Positions 10,640 to 19,140 of a stretch of DNA of 64,000 nt are shown piece by piece. The DNA comes from CAZCTC01 sp964501335. GTDB taxonomy: Bacteria; Chloroflexota; Anaerolineae; B4-G1; SLSP01. A model generated the notes under the pieces. That model was not told where the DNA came from and did not search any database. It worked only from the letters and a program-made list of their open reading frames with translations. The position numbers and the translations under genes are program-made. Each line of letters starts with the position of its first letter. Position 1 is the first letter of the stretch. The stretch spans positions 1-64,000 of the forward strand of contig CAZCTC010000005.1 of the NCBI GenBank assembly GCA_964501335.1, read 5' to 3'.

Positions 10640-11060
10640 GAAGTCGATGATGTCATCTTGTTGATCGAGGTGATGAAAAAAACCGGGTTGCCGGAAATTT
10701 TGGATGCCCATTTGCGCCGGCATGGATTGCACCAGGGCATGCCGTAGGGCTGGTTGACCACGATCTGGCTGGCGCATATTTTGTCGCAAGGGGATCACCG
10801 GAAATTGACGGTCCGGGAATGGGTTCATAAGCTGCACATCACGCTGGAGGCGGTCAGCGGACAACCGATTCGCAAGACCGACTTTACGGATGATCGCCTG
10901 ACGGGATTGTTAAAGTATCTGGGAGCGGCCGAAAATTGGCGGGCGATCGAAAAAAAGCTGACGCAACAAACCCTGGTCGTTTACCAGTTGGAATCGCAAC
11001 GGGTACGGTTGGATGCAACCAATGCCCCGCAAGCGCAGCTGGATTTGTCGGCGGCTTTTT
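10640..11060 (+). pseudogene. Decayed transposase fragment, IS1634/IS4-like
   Basis: A frame reading EVDDVILLIEVMKKTGLPEI and, after an in-frame TAG (10745-10747), GWLTTIWLAHILSQGDHRKL ... VREWVHKL ... LESQRVRLDAT matches the N-terminal third of IS1634-type DDE transposases, where the conserved DxT of the catalytic core follows VRLD. It lacks a start, carries the internal stop, and loses similarity soon after base 11050, so most of the catalytic domain is gone. Its use of TTG codons differs from neighbouring genes. It marks an old insertion beside the effector-like gene on the other strand. The frame stays open to 11338 but that tail is not recognisable. Confidence 0.65.
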
Positions 11061-11218
11061 GGACCTACCGGGATGAATGGATTTTTGACCCCACTTTCGA
11101 CTTTGCAAAACCGAATTCTGGAATTGCTGGGGGTATCACCGACCTGTTATACGGCCCTGGTTCGAAATTAAGGTTTTTCCGTTTAATTTACGCGAATGGA
11201 CAGGAACTAATACAAAAC

Positions 11219-11265
11219 AGGTGCAATATCCTGCTATCGATCAGGACATTGCACCTGTTTTTCCA
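11219..11265. terminator. Hairpin terminator near end of effector-like gene
   Basis: AACAGGTGCAATATCCTG pairs with CAGGACATTGCACCTGTT (one mismatch) around a short loop and is followed by TTTTCC on the plus strand. On the minus strand it lies 100 nt past the stop of the 670-aa gene, so it may terminate that gene or belong to the transposon remnant. Confidence 0.5.
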
Positions 11266-11360
11266 GACGGCAAAAGGCAGCGAAGAGACCTTTATCCCAC
11301 CTCTGGCCTTACCCGCGATTTTGCGTAGCGGACGGTGATTTGAGTTAACCAGAAAGCTGT

Positions 11361-13373
11361 TTATTGAGTTGCGGGATGCTCTTTGTCGGGTTCCTCTTCT
11401 TCTACCACGCCAGACGCTTTGCTGTCTTCATCTTCCTCTTCTTCCTCTTCTTCCGCGTCGGGCGTTTTGCTGGTTTCTTCTTTCTCTGTGCCCGATGCTT
11501 TGCCGGCTTCTTCTTTCACAACGTCGGGCGCTTTACCGCCTTCCTCTTTCGCTGTCTCGGAAGTTTTGCTGCCGACCTCTTCTTTCACAACGGGTAGGGA
11601 AGGTCCCTCAACTTTTTTATCCGAACCCACCTCAGCGCTTGTTATTGCGGGCGAACCCTCGGTCGGAGCGGGGACTTTGGGCGAAGAGGCCTCCAGTTTT
11701 GGGGATTTTTTCGGTTTTTCTAGCGAAAATTGGCCCCCACATTGATGTTTAAACTTCTCTTTACCGGCCAGCCCTCTGAGGTAGTTGATAAAGTTTTCGG
11801 CCTTTTCAATAGCTTTACGTTTTACGGTTAATTGACGTTGTAATTCCTTCCGTTGATAACGGATGGGGTCGGACTGGACTTTTTTGGTACTGGCTAAGTG
11901 ATTTAATTCTTTGATGGATTTCTTTATATCTGCCAGTTCTTGTTTTGCCTTGAGCAAAGGGCTCATATCTTCAGGATCGAATATTTTATGGCTCAAGTGA
12001 GCCGGTTTTATATCAGTCTCAACCCCACAGGTACGCGGTTTTCTTTCTTTGCTGGCAGTATATTCCTTGGCGTAATCTTTCCCGGCAACAGAAGCGTAGC
12101 CTGGTTCATCGTGCAAAAAGTGTAAATCTTTGTAGACCGCTAATGCGCCTTCGTGAGGATGGAGTTCTTCGGTACATTTGGTACAGGGGTATTTTGTCCC
12201 GGCGATGGTGACTTCGGTCGGTATTTTGAGTTCTTTCAGGCGTTGGGTCAAAACGACTAACAGTTTCTGTTCGGCATGCCAATCTTTATCCCAGCCGTCA
12301 TCTTCTAAAGTGCCGGCTGCAGGAGTTTCCCCATCTTCCTTTAATTTGCTGGATTGCCCTTTACTTAAAACAATCAATCGCACAGAATCGTTGTCGATAC
12401 GATCCGCTGCGCTCTTGGAATTAGCGGCATTGACGGCAAAGATGGCATCTTCTTTATCGGGGTTCTTATTTTCGTCGATCCAGTCTTCTACGATCCTTAA
12501 ATCCTTTTCATTTGCACCTAGTTTTGCATCTTCCGAAGTTTCATTCGATTTGTGTTTTGTTATGCCGGCATAAAGAGTTCTCAGATCCGACTTCAATTTT
12601 TCGGCTGTGGCTCCCCCCTTGCCAATTTTATTCCCCAGCGCCTGGGTCTCAGCAGTCGTATTGCCGGTAAGAACAATTTTCCCGTCCACGGCCATGGCTT
12701 GAGCTTCCTGAGCCGAAGAATCTTGTTCTTTCCCAAAGCTGCGCGCCAGACGGGATAACGAACTCAATACAGTTATTTGAGCCTGACTGGCCTCTTTTCC
12801 TATGAGAGGAATTGCTGCATAGACGGCTCCGATTACTAAGGGATCAGTCCCTTTTACAATTTTTTCCTCAGTTAAACGAACTTTAGTAGGTATAAGGGAA
12901 ACTTCTTCCAAATACTGCTCGGGCAATTGCCTTCGCTCAGCGCCTGCCGGATTTTTTCGTTCTTTGATAGTGCCGCGTAAATTACATTTATTTTGTAAGT
13001 CGCTGACTTTTTCCCCTTCCTTCCAGGAAAATTCGATCCATTCTCCTTCTCTGCCAACTCTGTAAGCGCTTTTGTTTTCTTTTGTTGCAGGTGGGATACT
13101 TACTCGTTGAATGATTGCCGGTGCCTGCAAACCATGATTGGGAGCATGATTTATACTTTGAGCCTGAACGATACGATTGACAGCTTGATTTCCTACATTC
13201 CGTTGTAAAGCGGGCAAATGACGAGGCATGACGGATTGAGGGTTTATTCCAGTTGATGATGCAAGGGGCATTCCCAATTCTGTGGGGGTAATATTTGAAA
13301 TGGCTGGTGGTGAAACAGGATTGAGATGGGATGGCTCGGATTTCGATTTTTCGACCGTGTTTTTTGCAGGCAT
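11361..13373 (-). CDS. Candidate contractile-injection effector with deaminase-like domain
   Basis: This 670-aa protein has no signal peptide or membrane helix. Residues 53-69 (LPALQRNVGNQAVNRIV) match the LQRxxGNxAVxRL signature found near the N-terminus of DUF4157 and other proteins linked to extracellular contractile injection systems. In the centre, WHAE (365-368) and YPCTKC (395-400) form the zinc-binding pattern of the cytidine-deaminase fold, spaced as in toxin deaminases such as the Bd3614-like group. A predicted coiled coil (about 472-530) and a Glu/Lys-rich low-complexity tail (560-670) follow. The ATG at 13373 has AGGAGGT seven nt upstream; an ATG at 13403 lacks this. Base composition is more AT-rich than neighbours and a transposase relic adjoins, suggesting transfer. 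No immunity gene or injection machinery is visible. Substrate unknown. Confidence 0.6.
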   Translation of the reverse strand: MPAKNTVEKSKSEPSHLNPVSPPAISNITPTELGMPLASSTGINPQSVMPRHLPALQRNVGNQAVNRIVQAQSINHAPNHGLQAPAIIQRVSIPPATKENKSAYRVGREGEWIEFSWKEGEKVSDLQNKCNLRGTIKERKNPAGAERRQLPEQYLEEVSLIPTKVRLTEEKIVKGTDPLVIGAVYAAIPLIGKEASQAQITVLSSLSRLARSFGKEQDSSAQEAQAMAVDGKIVLTGNTTAETQALGNKIGKGGATAEKLKSDLRTLYAGITKHKSNETSEDAKLGANEKDLRIVEDWIDENKNPDKEDAIFAVNAANSKSAADRIDNDSVRLIVLSKGQSSKLKEDGETPAAGTLEDDGWDKDWHAEQKLLVVLTQRLKELKIPTEVTIAGTKYPCTKCTEELHPHEGALAVYKDLHFLHDEPGYASVAGKDYAKEYTASKERKPRTCGVETDIKPAHLSHKIFDPEDMSPLLKAKQELADIKKSIKELNHLASTKKVQSDPIRYQRKELQRQLTVKRKAIEKAENFINYLRGLAGKEKFKHQCGGQFSLEKPKKSPKLEASSPKVPAPTEGSPAITSAEVGSDKKVEGPSLPVVKEEVGSKTSETAKEEGGKAPDVVKEEAGKASGTEKEETSKTPDAEEEEEEEDEDSKASGVVEEEEPDKEHPATQ

Positions 13374-13421
13374 GGCATTTACCTCCTGACAAAACCCATC
13401 CATAAATGATAAATTGCTTCT

Positions 13422-13449
13422 ATCCTATTGTAACAGAGAAGTGTGACAA
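13422..13449 (-). promoter_or_regulatory. Putative promoter of the effector-like gene
   Basis: On the minus strand TTGTCA (13449-13444) and TAGGAT (13427-13422) are 16 bp apart, about 50 nt upstream of the chosen ATG. A sequence match only. Confidence 0.4.
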
Positions 13450-13480
13450 AAGTGATGGTGCTGAGCTGGGAGATCGCCGA

Positions 13481-13519
13481 AAAGCCCGCCGACCGTCAGA
13501 ATGACGGCCGGCGGGCTTT
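13481..13519 (-). terminator. Terminator after the CPA2 antiporter gene
   Basis: A long inverted repeat, AAAGCCCGCCG-CCGTCA against TGACGG-CGGCGGGCTTT with a GAA loop, lies 15 nt past the antiporter stop. The A-run at its low-coordinate end gives a T-tract on the minus strand. Confidence 0.75.
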
Positions 13520-13534
13520 GAAAAACCTTATTCG

Positions 13535-14782
13535 TCAACCCTCATTTGCAGGCTGAGCTTCGGCTGCGGGCCTCACCACAAGAGGCTCTCGAAAACTCCA
13601 CCGTAGTAACGGCGCCGTGATCAACGTCGTGATCAAAACCATCAAGGTAATTATCGAAAAAAACGAGGCCGGCAACAACCCGGACTGAACTCCGGCCGCC
13701 GTCACAATCAAACTGACTTCACCCCGGCTGAGCATTCCGGTAGCTACCCGCAGCGCCGAAACATTGGAGAAACCTCCCCAGCGGGCCCCCTCGCCGGCTC
13801 CCAACAACTTGGCCACACCGGCAACGACGACCAGGGCTACGGCAAAGGGTAAATCAGCCGGTTGAAGAGCCCACAGATTGGTTTTGAGTCCAATGCTGAT
13901 GAAAAAGATCGGAACCAGAAAGGCATAAGTAAAAACATGCATTTGACGAGCAATCTGAGCGCGCAAAGAGCTCCGGCCCAATCCCAAACCGGCAATGAAA
14001 GCCCCGGTGATGGTAGCCAATCCACCCAAAAATTCGGCCGACCAGGCAAACAGCATCATCGCCACCAGCGTCAAAGCCGCCACACCCTCGCTGATCGATT
14101 GATGCTGGATCCATTTGACCAGTCGGGGCAACAGAAAAAAAGCAACGGCACTCGAAACAAACAGATACAAAAAGGCCTTGAGCAACAAAATCCCTATCGC
14201 GCCGTCAGCCCCGTGAGTAACGCCACTGACCGTCGCCGCCACATAAAGGGAAAACAATAAAATGACGAGCATATCATCCATCACGGCGGCTCCCAGCAAC
14301 GTCATTCCCTCCCGGGTCCGTAGCTTCCCCAGTTCCAACAGCGTCTGAGCGCTGATTCCGGCACTCGTCGAGGTGATCGCCAACCCCACAAACAAAGCCG
14401 TCTGTGGCGGATAGCCGGCTCCATAAGCCAGCAATCCACCGAATAAAATGGGACAAAGCACGCCCCCGATCCCCGCCAACGCGGAAACCCGCCGCGATTG
14501 GAGCAACTCTTGCAGCTCTACTTCCAGACCGGCCAGAAACATCAAACAGACAACGCCTAATTCAGCCAGTTCGAAAACCATTTCGGAAAGCAAATGAGGT
14601 TCCGTGAGGTTTGAAAAGAGAGGCCAACCCATCACATTTAAAAACGTCGGACCTAAAATCAACCCGGCCAGCAACTCGCCCAGTACCGCCGGTTGATGTA
14701 ACCGGGTAGCCAGCCAACCACCGGCCTTCGCCGTCACAATCAGAACACACAGAATTAAAAGCAATTGTAAAAAGGGAGTCAT
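13535..14782 (-). CDS. Monovalent cation:proton antiporter (CPA2/Kef type)
   Basis: A 415-aa membrane protein with about 12 helices that should exchange Na+ or K+ for H+. The pattern HQPAVLGELLAGLILGP near the N-terminus and AELGVVCLMFLAGLE are typical of CPA2 exchangers. ITSTSAGI and AAVMDDMLVI, with paired Asp residues in the unwound-helix region, complete the ion site. It ends soon after the membrane domain, so it lacks the RCK/TrkA_N regulatory domain of KefB/KefC. The 30-nt gap to the PII-like gene upstream suggests that this small protein supplies the missing regulatory input. The exact ion is not predictable. Confidence 0.9.
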   Translation of the reverse strand: MTPFLQLLLILCVLIVTAKAGGWLATRLHQPAVLGELLAGLILGPTFLNVMGWPLFSNLTEPHLLSEMVFELAELGVVCLMFLAGLEVELQELLQSRRVSALAGIGGVLCPILFGGLLAYGAGYPPQTALFVGLAITSTSAGISAQTLLELGKLRTREGMTLLGAAVMDDMLVILLFSLYVAATVSGVTHGADGAIGILLLKAFLYLFVSSAVAFFLLPRLVKWIQHQSISEGVAALTLVAMMLFAWSAEFLGGLATITGAFIAGLGLGRSSLRAQIARQMHVFTYAFLVPIFFISIGLKTNLWALQPADLPFAVALVVVAGVAKLLGAGEGARWGGFSNVSALRVATGMLSRGEVSLIVTAAGVQSGLLPASFFSIITLMVLITTLITAPLLRWSFREPLVVRPAAEAQPANEG

Positions 14783-14812
14783 GTTTCTCCTCTAACGACC
14801 ATTCTCTTGACG

Positions 14813-15211
14813 CTAGCCGGGTTCCAAAGAACCGGTTTGATCCGGGCGGTTGGCATGAGGACGCAGTCCCCGGACGGCAATCACAGGGATCACAAAAGCA
14901 ATCCCTGAATCTGGGCGGGCAAAAGCGCCCAACATCTGTTCCGTCTCATCCAACAGCCGTTCGCAATCGACCTCGTCGGATACCACACTCAACAAAAAAC
15001 GTTGGGGGGCCGACACTTCGAATTCATCCGCCACTAATTTCTGAAACGACGGAAATAAGGGAAAGTCATCTTGATGTAACCGTTCTTTGAGATCCATATA
15101 TCCCACGCTGTTCAAGATAGTAACACCGGGTATCCCCAGACGCTCCCACAACTGCGCCGTCTCCCAGGCAGCTTGCGGCGTCATCACCACCGCACAAATC
15201 ATTTTCGACAT
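14813..15211 (-). CDS. PII-like signalling protein paired with antiporter
   Basis: This 132-aa protein has the size and alternating strand/helix layout of the PII superfamily (ferredoxin-like trimers that bind nucleotides and gate transporters). It opens with MICAVVMTPQAAWETAQLWE, has a T-loop-sized insertion at about 40-65, and a C-terminal strand (GIAFVIPVIAVRGL). It is not a canonical GlnB/GlnK: the T-loop tyrosine motif and BLYKGAEY-like sequence are absent. The ATG at 15211 has AAAGGAG upstream. It is followed after 30 nt by the CPA2 antiporter and resembles the second small gene at 16458-16796, which precedes a different antiporter. The role in sensing a nucleotide and controlling ion exchange is inference. 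Confidence 0.6.
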   Translation of the reverse strand: MSKMICAVVMTPQAAWETAQLWERLGIPGVTILNSVGYMDLKERLHQDDFPLFPSFQKLVADEFEVSAPQRFLLSVVSDEVDCERLLDETEQMLGAFARPDSGIAFVIPVIAVRGLRPHANRPDQTGSLEPG

Positions 15212-15276
15212 CCGACTGCTCCTTTCACCGAAACATAAATGGAATCACAAGGCGCTCAGGTCCCACCAGAATTAAA

Positions 15277-15316
15277 AAATAGCCCCTATCATAAAAATTT
15301 ATGATAGAAGCTATTT
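15277..15316 (-). terminator. Two-step hairpin with T-tract after CaCA gene
   Basis: AAATAGC/GCTATTT and CTATCAT/ATGATAG nest into one hairpin. On the minus strand it is followed by ATTTTTTAATT. It lies between the CaCA gene and the next PII-like gene, separating the two transporter pairs. Confidence 0.6.
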
Positions 15317-15440
15317 ACCGTATAAATGACCCGAAACCGGGCGGAAAGCATTTCCGCATGACCTGATGCCGTTGTTATTTTAACAAAAATCAAAACCGGA
15401 AACAAGCCTTTTGACCCGAATTCCAGAGCGATTCATCGCC

Positions 15441-16430
15441 TTACCCGCCAACTCCCTTAAAATAAACCCAGACCAGAGCGACAACATAGCCCAAAACGAT
15501 CGATAAAGCATGAAAATCGATCCTTGCCCAATGTTGCGACTCAGGTCGCGCCATATTGCTTAACAGCCCCTCACAGGTAAGGAGCAATCCCAACAGGGCC
15601 ACCTGAGCCATAAGAGGGTCCAGGGACCCTAACAACCGGCCTTGCGTAAAAAAAGCGTCCGAAATCCCTAAAGCAAAGAGATTGAAGATATTGCTGCCAA
15701 AAAGATTGCCCACGGCCATATCGTAGGCCTGAATCCGCACAGCCGCAAGGGTCGTCATCATCTCCGGCAACGAAGTGACCACCCCTAACAAGGCCGTCCC
15801 CACAAAGCCCGACCCTAACCCCGTAATAACGGCGATCGTTTCACTGCTACGTACCAGCTGCGGCGTCACCACCATCAGCACCATCGCGGCCAAAACAAAA
15901 CCGATGATGCCATGGCGCAGACTGAAAAGGCCCGGAGCCAGTTCTTCTACTTCTGCATCCGTTATCAAAGAAGCATTCTGCCGGATCAATCGAACGCCGG
16001 CAACATATACCCCAATAATCGCCAGACTATCCATCCCCATCCATCCAATCCGCCAGGGGATATCCGCCAACAAGAAAAAGACGGTCAGCCCACTCAACAT
16101 TACCGCCAGGGAAGCTGACAGGGCATGCCGCATGGCCACTACCCGTAAAACTCTGACCCGCCGGGGCACAAGCCCGACGATGCCCAGCAACAACATATTG
16201 AACATACTGCTGCCGAAAATATTGCCGGCCGCCAGATTCGGGTCGCCCAATTGCACCGCGCTGATGTTGGTCAACAGTTCCGGCAAAGAAGTAGCGCCGG
16301 CCAGCAACAACGTGCCGATGAACATTCGGCCCAACCCCGTCCGCAATGCGATCACATCGCCATATTCCGCCAGTTTGACGGCGGCGAAAACCAGCACCCC
16401 CGTACTGCCGATGAAAACAAACCACACCAT
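15441..16430 (-). CDS. Sodium/calcium exchanger family (CaCA) antiporter
   Basis: A 329-aa membrane protein with the two inverted alpha-repeats that define the Ca2+:cation antiporter superfamily: GATSLPELLTN...GNIFGSSMFN in the first half and VVTSLPEMMTT...GNLFGSNIFN in the second. The conserved Glu in each repeat binds the ion. Length and layout match YrbG-type bacterial exchangers of about ten helices. It is preceded after 27 nt by a PII-like gene on the same strand. Ion preference (Ca2+, Na+ or K+) is not known. Expected location is the cytoplasmic membrane. Confidence 0.92.
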   Translation of the reverse strand: MVWFVFIGSTGVLVFAAVKLAEYGDVIALRTGLGRMFIGTLLLAGATSLPELLTNISAVQLGDPNLAAGNIFGSSMFNMLLLGIVGLVPRRVRVLRVVAMRHALSASLAVMLSGLTVFFLLADIPWRIGWMGMDSLAIIGVYVAGVRLIRQNASLITDAEVEELAPGLFSLRHGIIGFVLAAMVLMVVTPQLVRSSETIAVITGLGSGFVGTALLGVVTSLPEMMTTLAAVRIQAYDMAVGNLFGSNIFNLFALGISDAFFTQGRLLGSLDPLMAQVALLGLLLTCEGLLSNMARPESQHWARIDFHALSIVLGYVVALVWVYFKGVGG

Positions 16431-16457
16431 CGAGAAATTCTCCCGGCCCTCAAGCCC

Positions 16458-16796
16458 TCAAGGGAAAGATACCCCCTTCATAAAAGTCAACGGCCAGACC
16501 GCCATCATCCCCGTATCGGGATCATCCAGATTTCCTATAATCCGTTCCGCAGCAGCCAGACAGGCCTGGACTATGTTCTCATCACTCACGATGCAGAACA
16601 AAGTGTAGTGATACTCATCATAAGAGGGAGCCTGACCTTCAAAGCCGAAACGGAAAGGCAAGCGGGGAGGCTTTTTGTGAAGATGAACACCGGTACTTTC
16701 GGTAATCGTTATGGCACTGACCCCCAGAGCTTCCCAGGAAATCAGCACGGCTTCCAATTTTTCAGGATCATCCAACACCAACATCATCATCAACAT
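16458..16796 (-). CDS. PII-like signalling protein paired with CaCA antiporter
   Basis: A 112-aa protein similar in plan to the 14813-15211 product: an N-terminal strand (MLVLDDP), helix EKLEAVLISWEALGVSAI, an exposed loop rich in Pro/Lys/Phe (about 40-62), a central strand (YHYTLFCIVSD), and a last helix and strand ending DPDTGMMAVWPLTFMKGV. This fits the PII-like ferredoxin fold. The ATG at 16796 is preferred because AAGGAGG ends 5 nt upstream; the frame opens nine codons earlier. It is the first gene of a two-gene unit with the CaCA antiporter 27 nt downstream. Ligand unknown. Confidence 0.55.
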   Translation of the reverse strand: MLMMMLVLDDPEKLEAVLISWEALGVSAITITESTGVHLHKKPPRLPFRFGFEGQAPSYDEYHYTLFCIVSDENIVQACLAAAERIIGNLDDPDTGMMAVWPLTFMKGVSFP

Positions 16797-16849
16797 CGAG
16801 ACCTCCTTGACAGAGGATTTCACATTGCACGATTCGATTTAATATCATA

Positions 16850-17059
16850 GACGAAAATCTATCAAAAAGCGCCTTATATAAATATTTCCAGGTTACAAAT
16901 GGCCCGGAAAGAATTGAAGCCCAATTAACGCTGTGGGCAGAACGGCGAAAACGCCATCCTTATATTTTCTGGATGGGAACCGATTTCTGCAAACTCAAGG
17001 CTTCCCTGGTCTGGTATGACCTCCTCCATGTCCTGGAAGTGCTGATACAATTCCCCTGA
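16850..17059 (+). pseudogene. Possible remnant of an unrecognised gene
   Basis: The gap 16797-17196 holds a frame without a start codon that reads as plausible protein (for example ERIEAQLTLWAERRKRHPYI and LKASLVWYDLLHVLEVL) up to a TGA at 17057-17059. The family is not recognised. It looks like the 3' part of a broken gene; it could be chance. Confidence 0.3.
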
Positions 17060-17101
17060 GCCTGCCATATCGTTCAAACTTCTTAAAAAACCGGTTTTTA
17101 G

Positions 17102-17131
17102 TTGACAAAGCCCCGCGGCAAATGTTAAACT
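17102..17131 (+). promoter_or_regulatory. Promoter of the ATP-grasp/racemase pair
   Basis: TTGACA at 17102-17107 with TTAAAC at 17125-17130 (17-bp spacing), about 66 nt before the start codon at 17197. The ribosome site GGAGG is at 17179-17183. Confidence 0.55.
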
Positions 17132-17196
17132 CTAATCGTCGTTCACAGACCACGCCGCCGTTGCCCAAATCAACCAACGGAGGTTAGTTCTTTAAA

Positions 17197-18090
17197 ATGG
17201 ATTCCTGTAAAAATTTCTTAAGGCAATTAAATGAAGGCTTTCAAACCGTCAAAGGCCGTCTGTTCCGTACTCAGGAAGGAGAAAAGATCCTGCGGGAACG
17301 TTACTTCCAGATTCACGGAAAAGAGCTCGATCTCGAAACGCCTCAGCTGTTTACCGAAAAGTTGTACCACCGAATGATCATGATGCATCGCCTTGGTTGC
17401 CCCACGCTGACCCGTCTGGCAGACAAATATCTGGCAAGAGACTATATCGAAACTACCGTCGGAGAACAATACCTCGTTAAGCTGTTATGGAATGGTCCCG
17501 ATCCTCGCAACATCCCCTTTAACTGGCTCCCTCCCCGCTCCATAGCCAAAACCAATCATGGATGTGGCGGCCATCTCATCCTCGAAGCCCCCTATCACCG
17601 GCAACAGGTTATAGAAACCCTGTCGAAATACCTCAAACAGAACTATTACTGGGCCTGGCGCGAACCTCAGTACTACAACATTCCCCCGCAGGTGCTGATA
17701 GAAGAGCTGCTGGATGATGGACACGCCGACGGGCCGCTCAACTACAACTTCTGGTGTTTCAACGGCACCCCCGAGATCGTTCAAATCGACAACCATCATC
17801 ACACAATCAACCCCTGTTACGACCCGACCTGGAAAAAGCTCCCCTTCCATACCCGCGATACCTTTGAAGAATGCGACATCGCCCGCCCCCAGAATCTTGA
17901 TGAAATGCTCTCGGTCGCCGCGGCGCTCTCCACCGGGTTTGGATTCGTACGGGTCGATCTCTACAACGTAGCCGGAGCTGTTTACGTCGGAGAACTGAGC
18001 TTTACCCCTTCAGCCGGATACCGTCGCTACCAGCCGGAACATTGGGATGCCCGACTGGGTTCAATGTGGACATTGGAAAAATCCTTTTAA
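17197..18090 (+). CDS. TupA-like ATP-grasp ligase
   Basis: This 297-aa protein belongs to the ATP-grasp fold family named after TupA, a teichuronopeptide-synthesis protein. Members are predicted to join amino acids or other carboxylates during cell-surface polymer or peptide synthesis. Landmarks are the N-terminal FTEKLYHRMIMMHRL, LADKYLARDYI, the nucleotide-binding segment IAKTNHGCGG, EELLDDG and a C-terminal VRVDLYNVAGAVYVGELSFTP with the metal-binding Asp and Glu. GGAGG precedes the ATG. The next gene, 22 nt downstream, encodes an aspartate/glutamate-type racemase, so a D-amino-acid substrate is a reasonable inference. No glycosyltransferases or export genes adjoin. Confidence 0.85.
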   Translation: MDSCKNFLRQLNEGFQTVKGRLFRTQEGEKILRERYFQIHGKELDLETPQLFTEKLYHRMIMMHRLGCPTLTRLADKYLARDYIETTVGEQYLVKLLWNGPDPRNIPFNWLPPRSIAKTNHGCGGHLILEAPYHRQQVIETLSKYLKQNYYWAWREPQYYNIPPQVLIEELLDDGHADGPLNYNFWCFNGTPEIVQIDNHHHTINPCYDPTWKKLPFHTRDTFEECDIARPQNLDEMLSVAAALSTGFGFVRVDLYNVAGAVYVGELSFTPSAGYRRYQPEHWDARLGSMWTLEKSF

Positions 18091-18112
18091 TATGGTCTAT
18101 CAGGAGGTTTGA

Positions 18113-18850
18113 ATGAATACATTGGGTGTTGTCGGCGGGCTTGGCCCCCAGGCGACATCAGATTTCTATATATCCGTCATCAAACGAGTCGCTCTGTATG
18201 GACAGGGACAATTGCCCCCTATGGTTGTTTATAGCGTTCCCATGCCGGCCAACCTTGAAACCGCCTTAATCCGTGGCGAAACCCATATAATCCAACATCA
18301 TATGCCGAATCTAAAAACCCTTTTAGGAGAAGCCGCCCAACATTTTGTCCTCAGCGGAATCACTACCGTGGCCATGGTATGCAATACTTTACAATTCTTC
18401 TTTCAAGAGATTTGCTCCCATCACGGCCTGACTCACCTGGGACTCATCGAATCCACGGCGGCACGGTGTCGGGCCGCCGGTCTTAAACGAGTTCTGATAT
18501 TGGGAACGGCTTCCATTCGACAACAAGACAGTTATCGTTATCAATTGGAAATCAATGAAATAGAAGGTCTTTATCCCACCCTTGAACAACAAAGCCTCGT
18601 CGAAGAATTCATCCTTGCCACGCTGCACACCGGACCGTCCCCCGCCTTGCAATCCCGGCTCCTCGCCACGGTCAACCAGGCCGCCCAACAATGTGACGGC
18701 ATCGTGCTGGGATGTACTGACTTAACCGGATATATTCGATCGGAAATCCTGGGGTTGCCGGTCATTGATTCTGTAAAAGTGCTGGTCGAAGCTTCAGCTG
18801 ATTACATCTGCTCACCCGGAAATTTCACCCGGGATCTCTCAATCCCCTGA
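18113..18850 (+). CDS. Aspartate/glutamate racemase family protein
   Basis: A 245-aa cofactor-independent racemase of the Asp/Glu/hydantoin racemase superfamily. The two catalytic cysteines are Cys 90 (MVCNTLQ) and Cys 201 (LGCTDLT; most relatives have GCTE, so the Asp is a mild variant). The N-terminal GVVGGLGPQATSDFY is typical of the amino-acid racemase subgroup. GGAGG lies just before the ATG. It is probably co-transcribed with the ATP-grasp gene and may feed it a D-acidic amino acid. It is unlikely to be the essential MurI, because its motifs fit the broad-specificity YgeA-like group better. Confidence 0.85.
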   Translation: MNTLGVVGGLGPQATSDFYISVIKRVALYGQGQLPPMVVYSVPMPANLETALIRGETHIIQHHMPNLKTLLGEAAQHFVLSGITTVAMVCNTLQFFFQEICSHHGLTHLGLIESTAARCRAAGLKRVLILGTASIRQQDSYRYQLEINEIEGLYPTLEQQSLVEEFILATLHTGPSPALQSRLLATVNQAAQQCDGIVLGCTDLTGYIRSEILGLPVIDSVKVLVEASADYICSPGNFTRDLSIP

Positions 18851-18867
18851 AGAACGTGAAAAAAACG

Positions 18868-19090
18868 ACCTGTGCAGTTAGCCCAGAAAACAAAGGAAAA
18901 AAGACCGTACCGCATAAATCACTCAGATTTCACCGCAAAGGCGCCGAGGCCGCAGAGAAAAAGTCCATGTTTGCGCGCGCATTCGGATGCGCGCGCAAAC
19001 ATAAATAAAAAACTCCCTCCCCCCATCCAGCGCGTCGCTTTTTACCCAACAAAAGCCTTTTGCAGGGCGTAAAAATGCCCACCGCCCAGA
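18868..19090. repeat. Composite repeat: module C, CTCTGCG repeat, 36-nt hairpin, module B
   Basis: Between 18851 and 19140 there is no gene. The stretch holds a reverse module C (CTGTGCAGTTAGCCC, 18873), a reverse CTCTGCG repeat (18929-18962), a hairpin with 16-nt arms (ATGTTTGCGCGCGCAT at 18967-18982, TCGG loop, second arm 18987-19002) and module B (19012-19087, core CAGCGCGTCGCTTTTTACC). Confidence 0.8.
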
Positions 19091-19140
19091 TCAAAGCCGA
19101 GTTACTTTTGCGGTACTGCGAAATTATAGATAATAAATTT

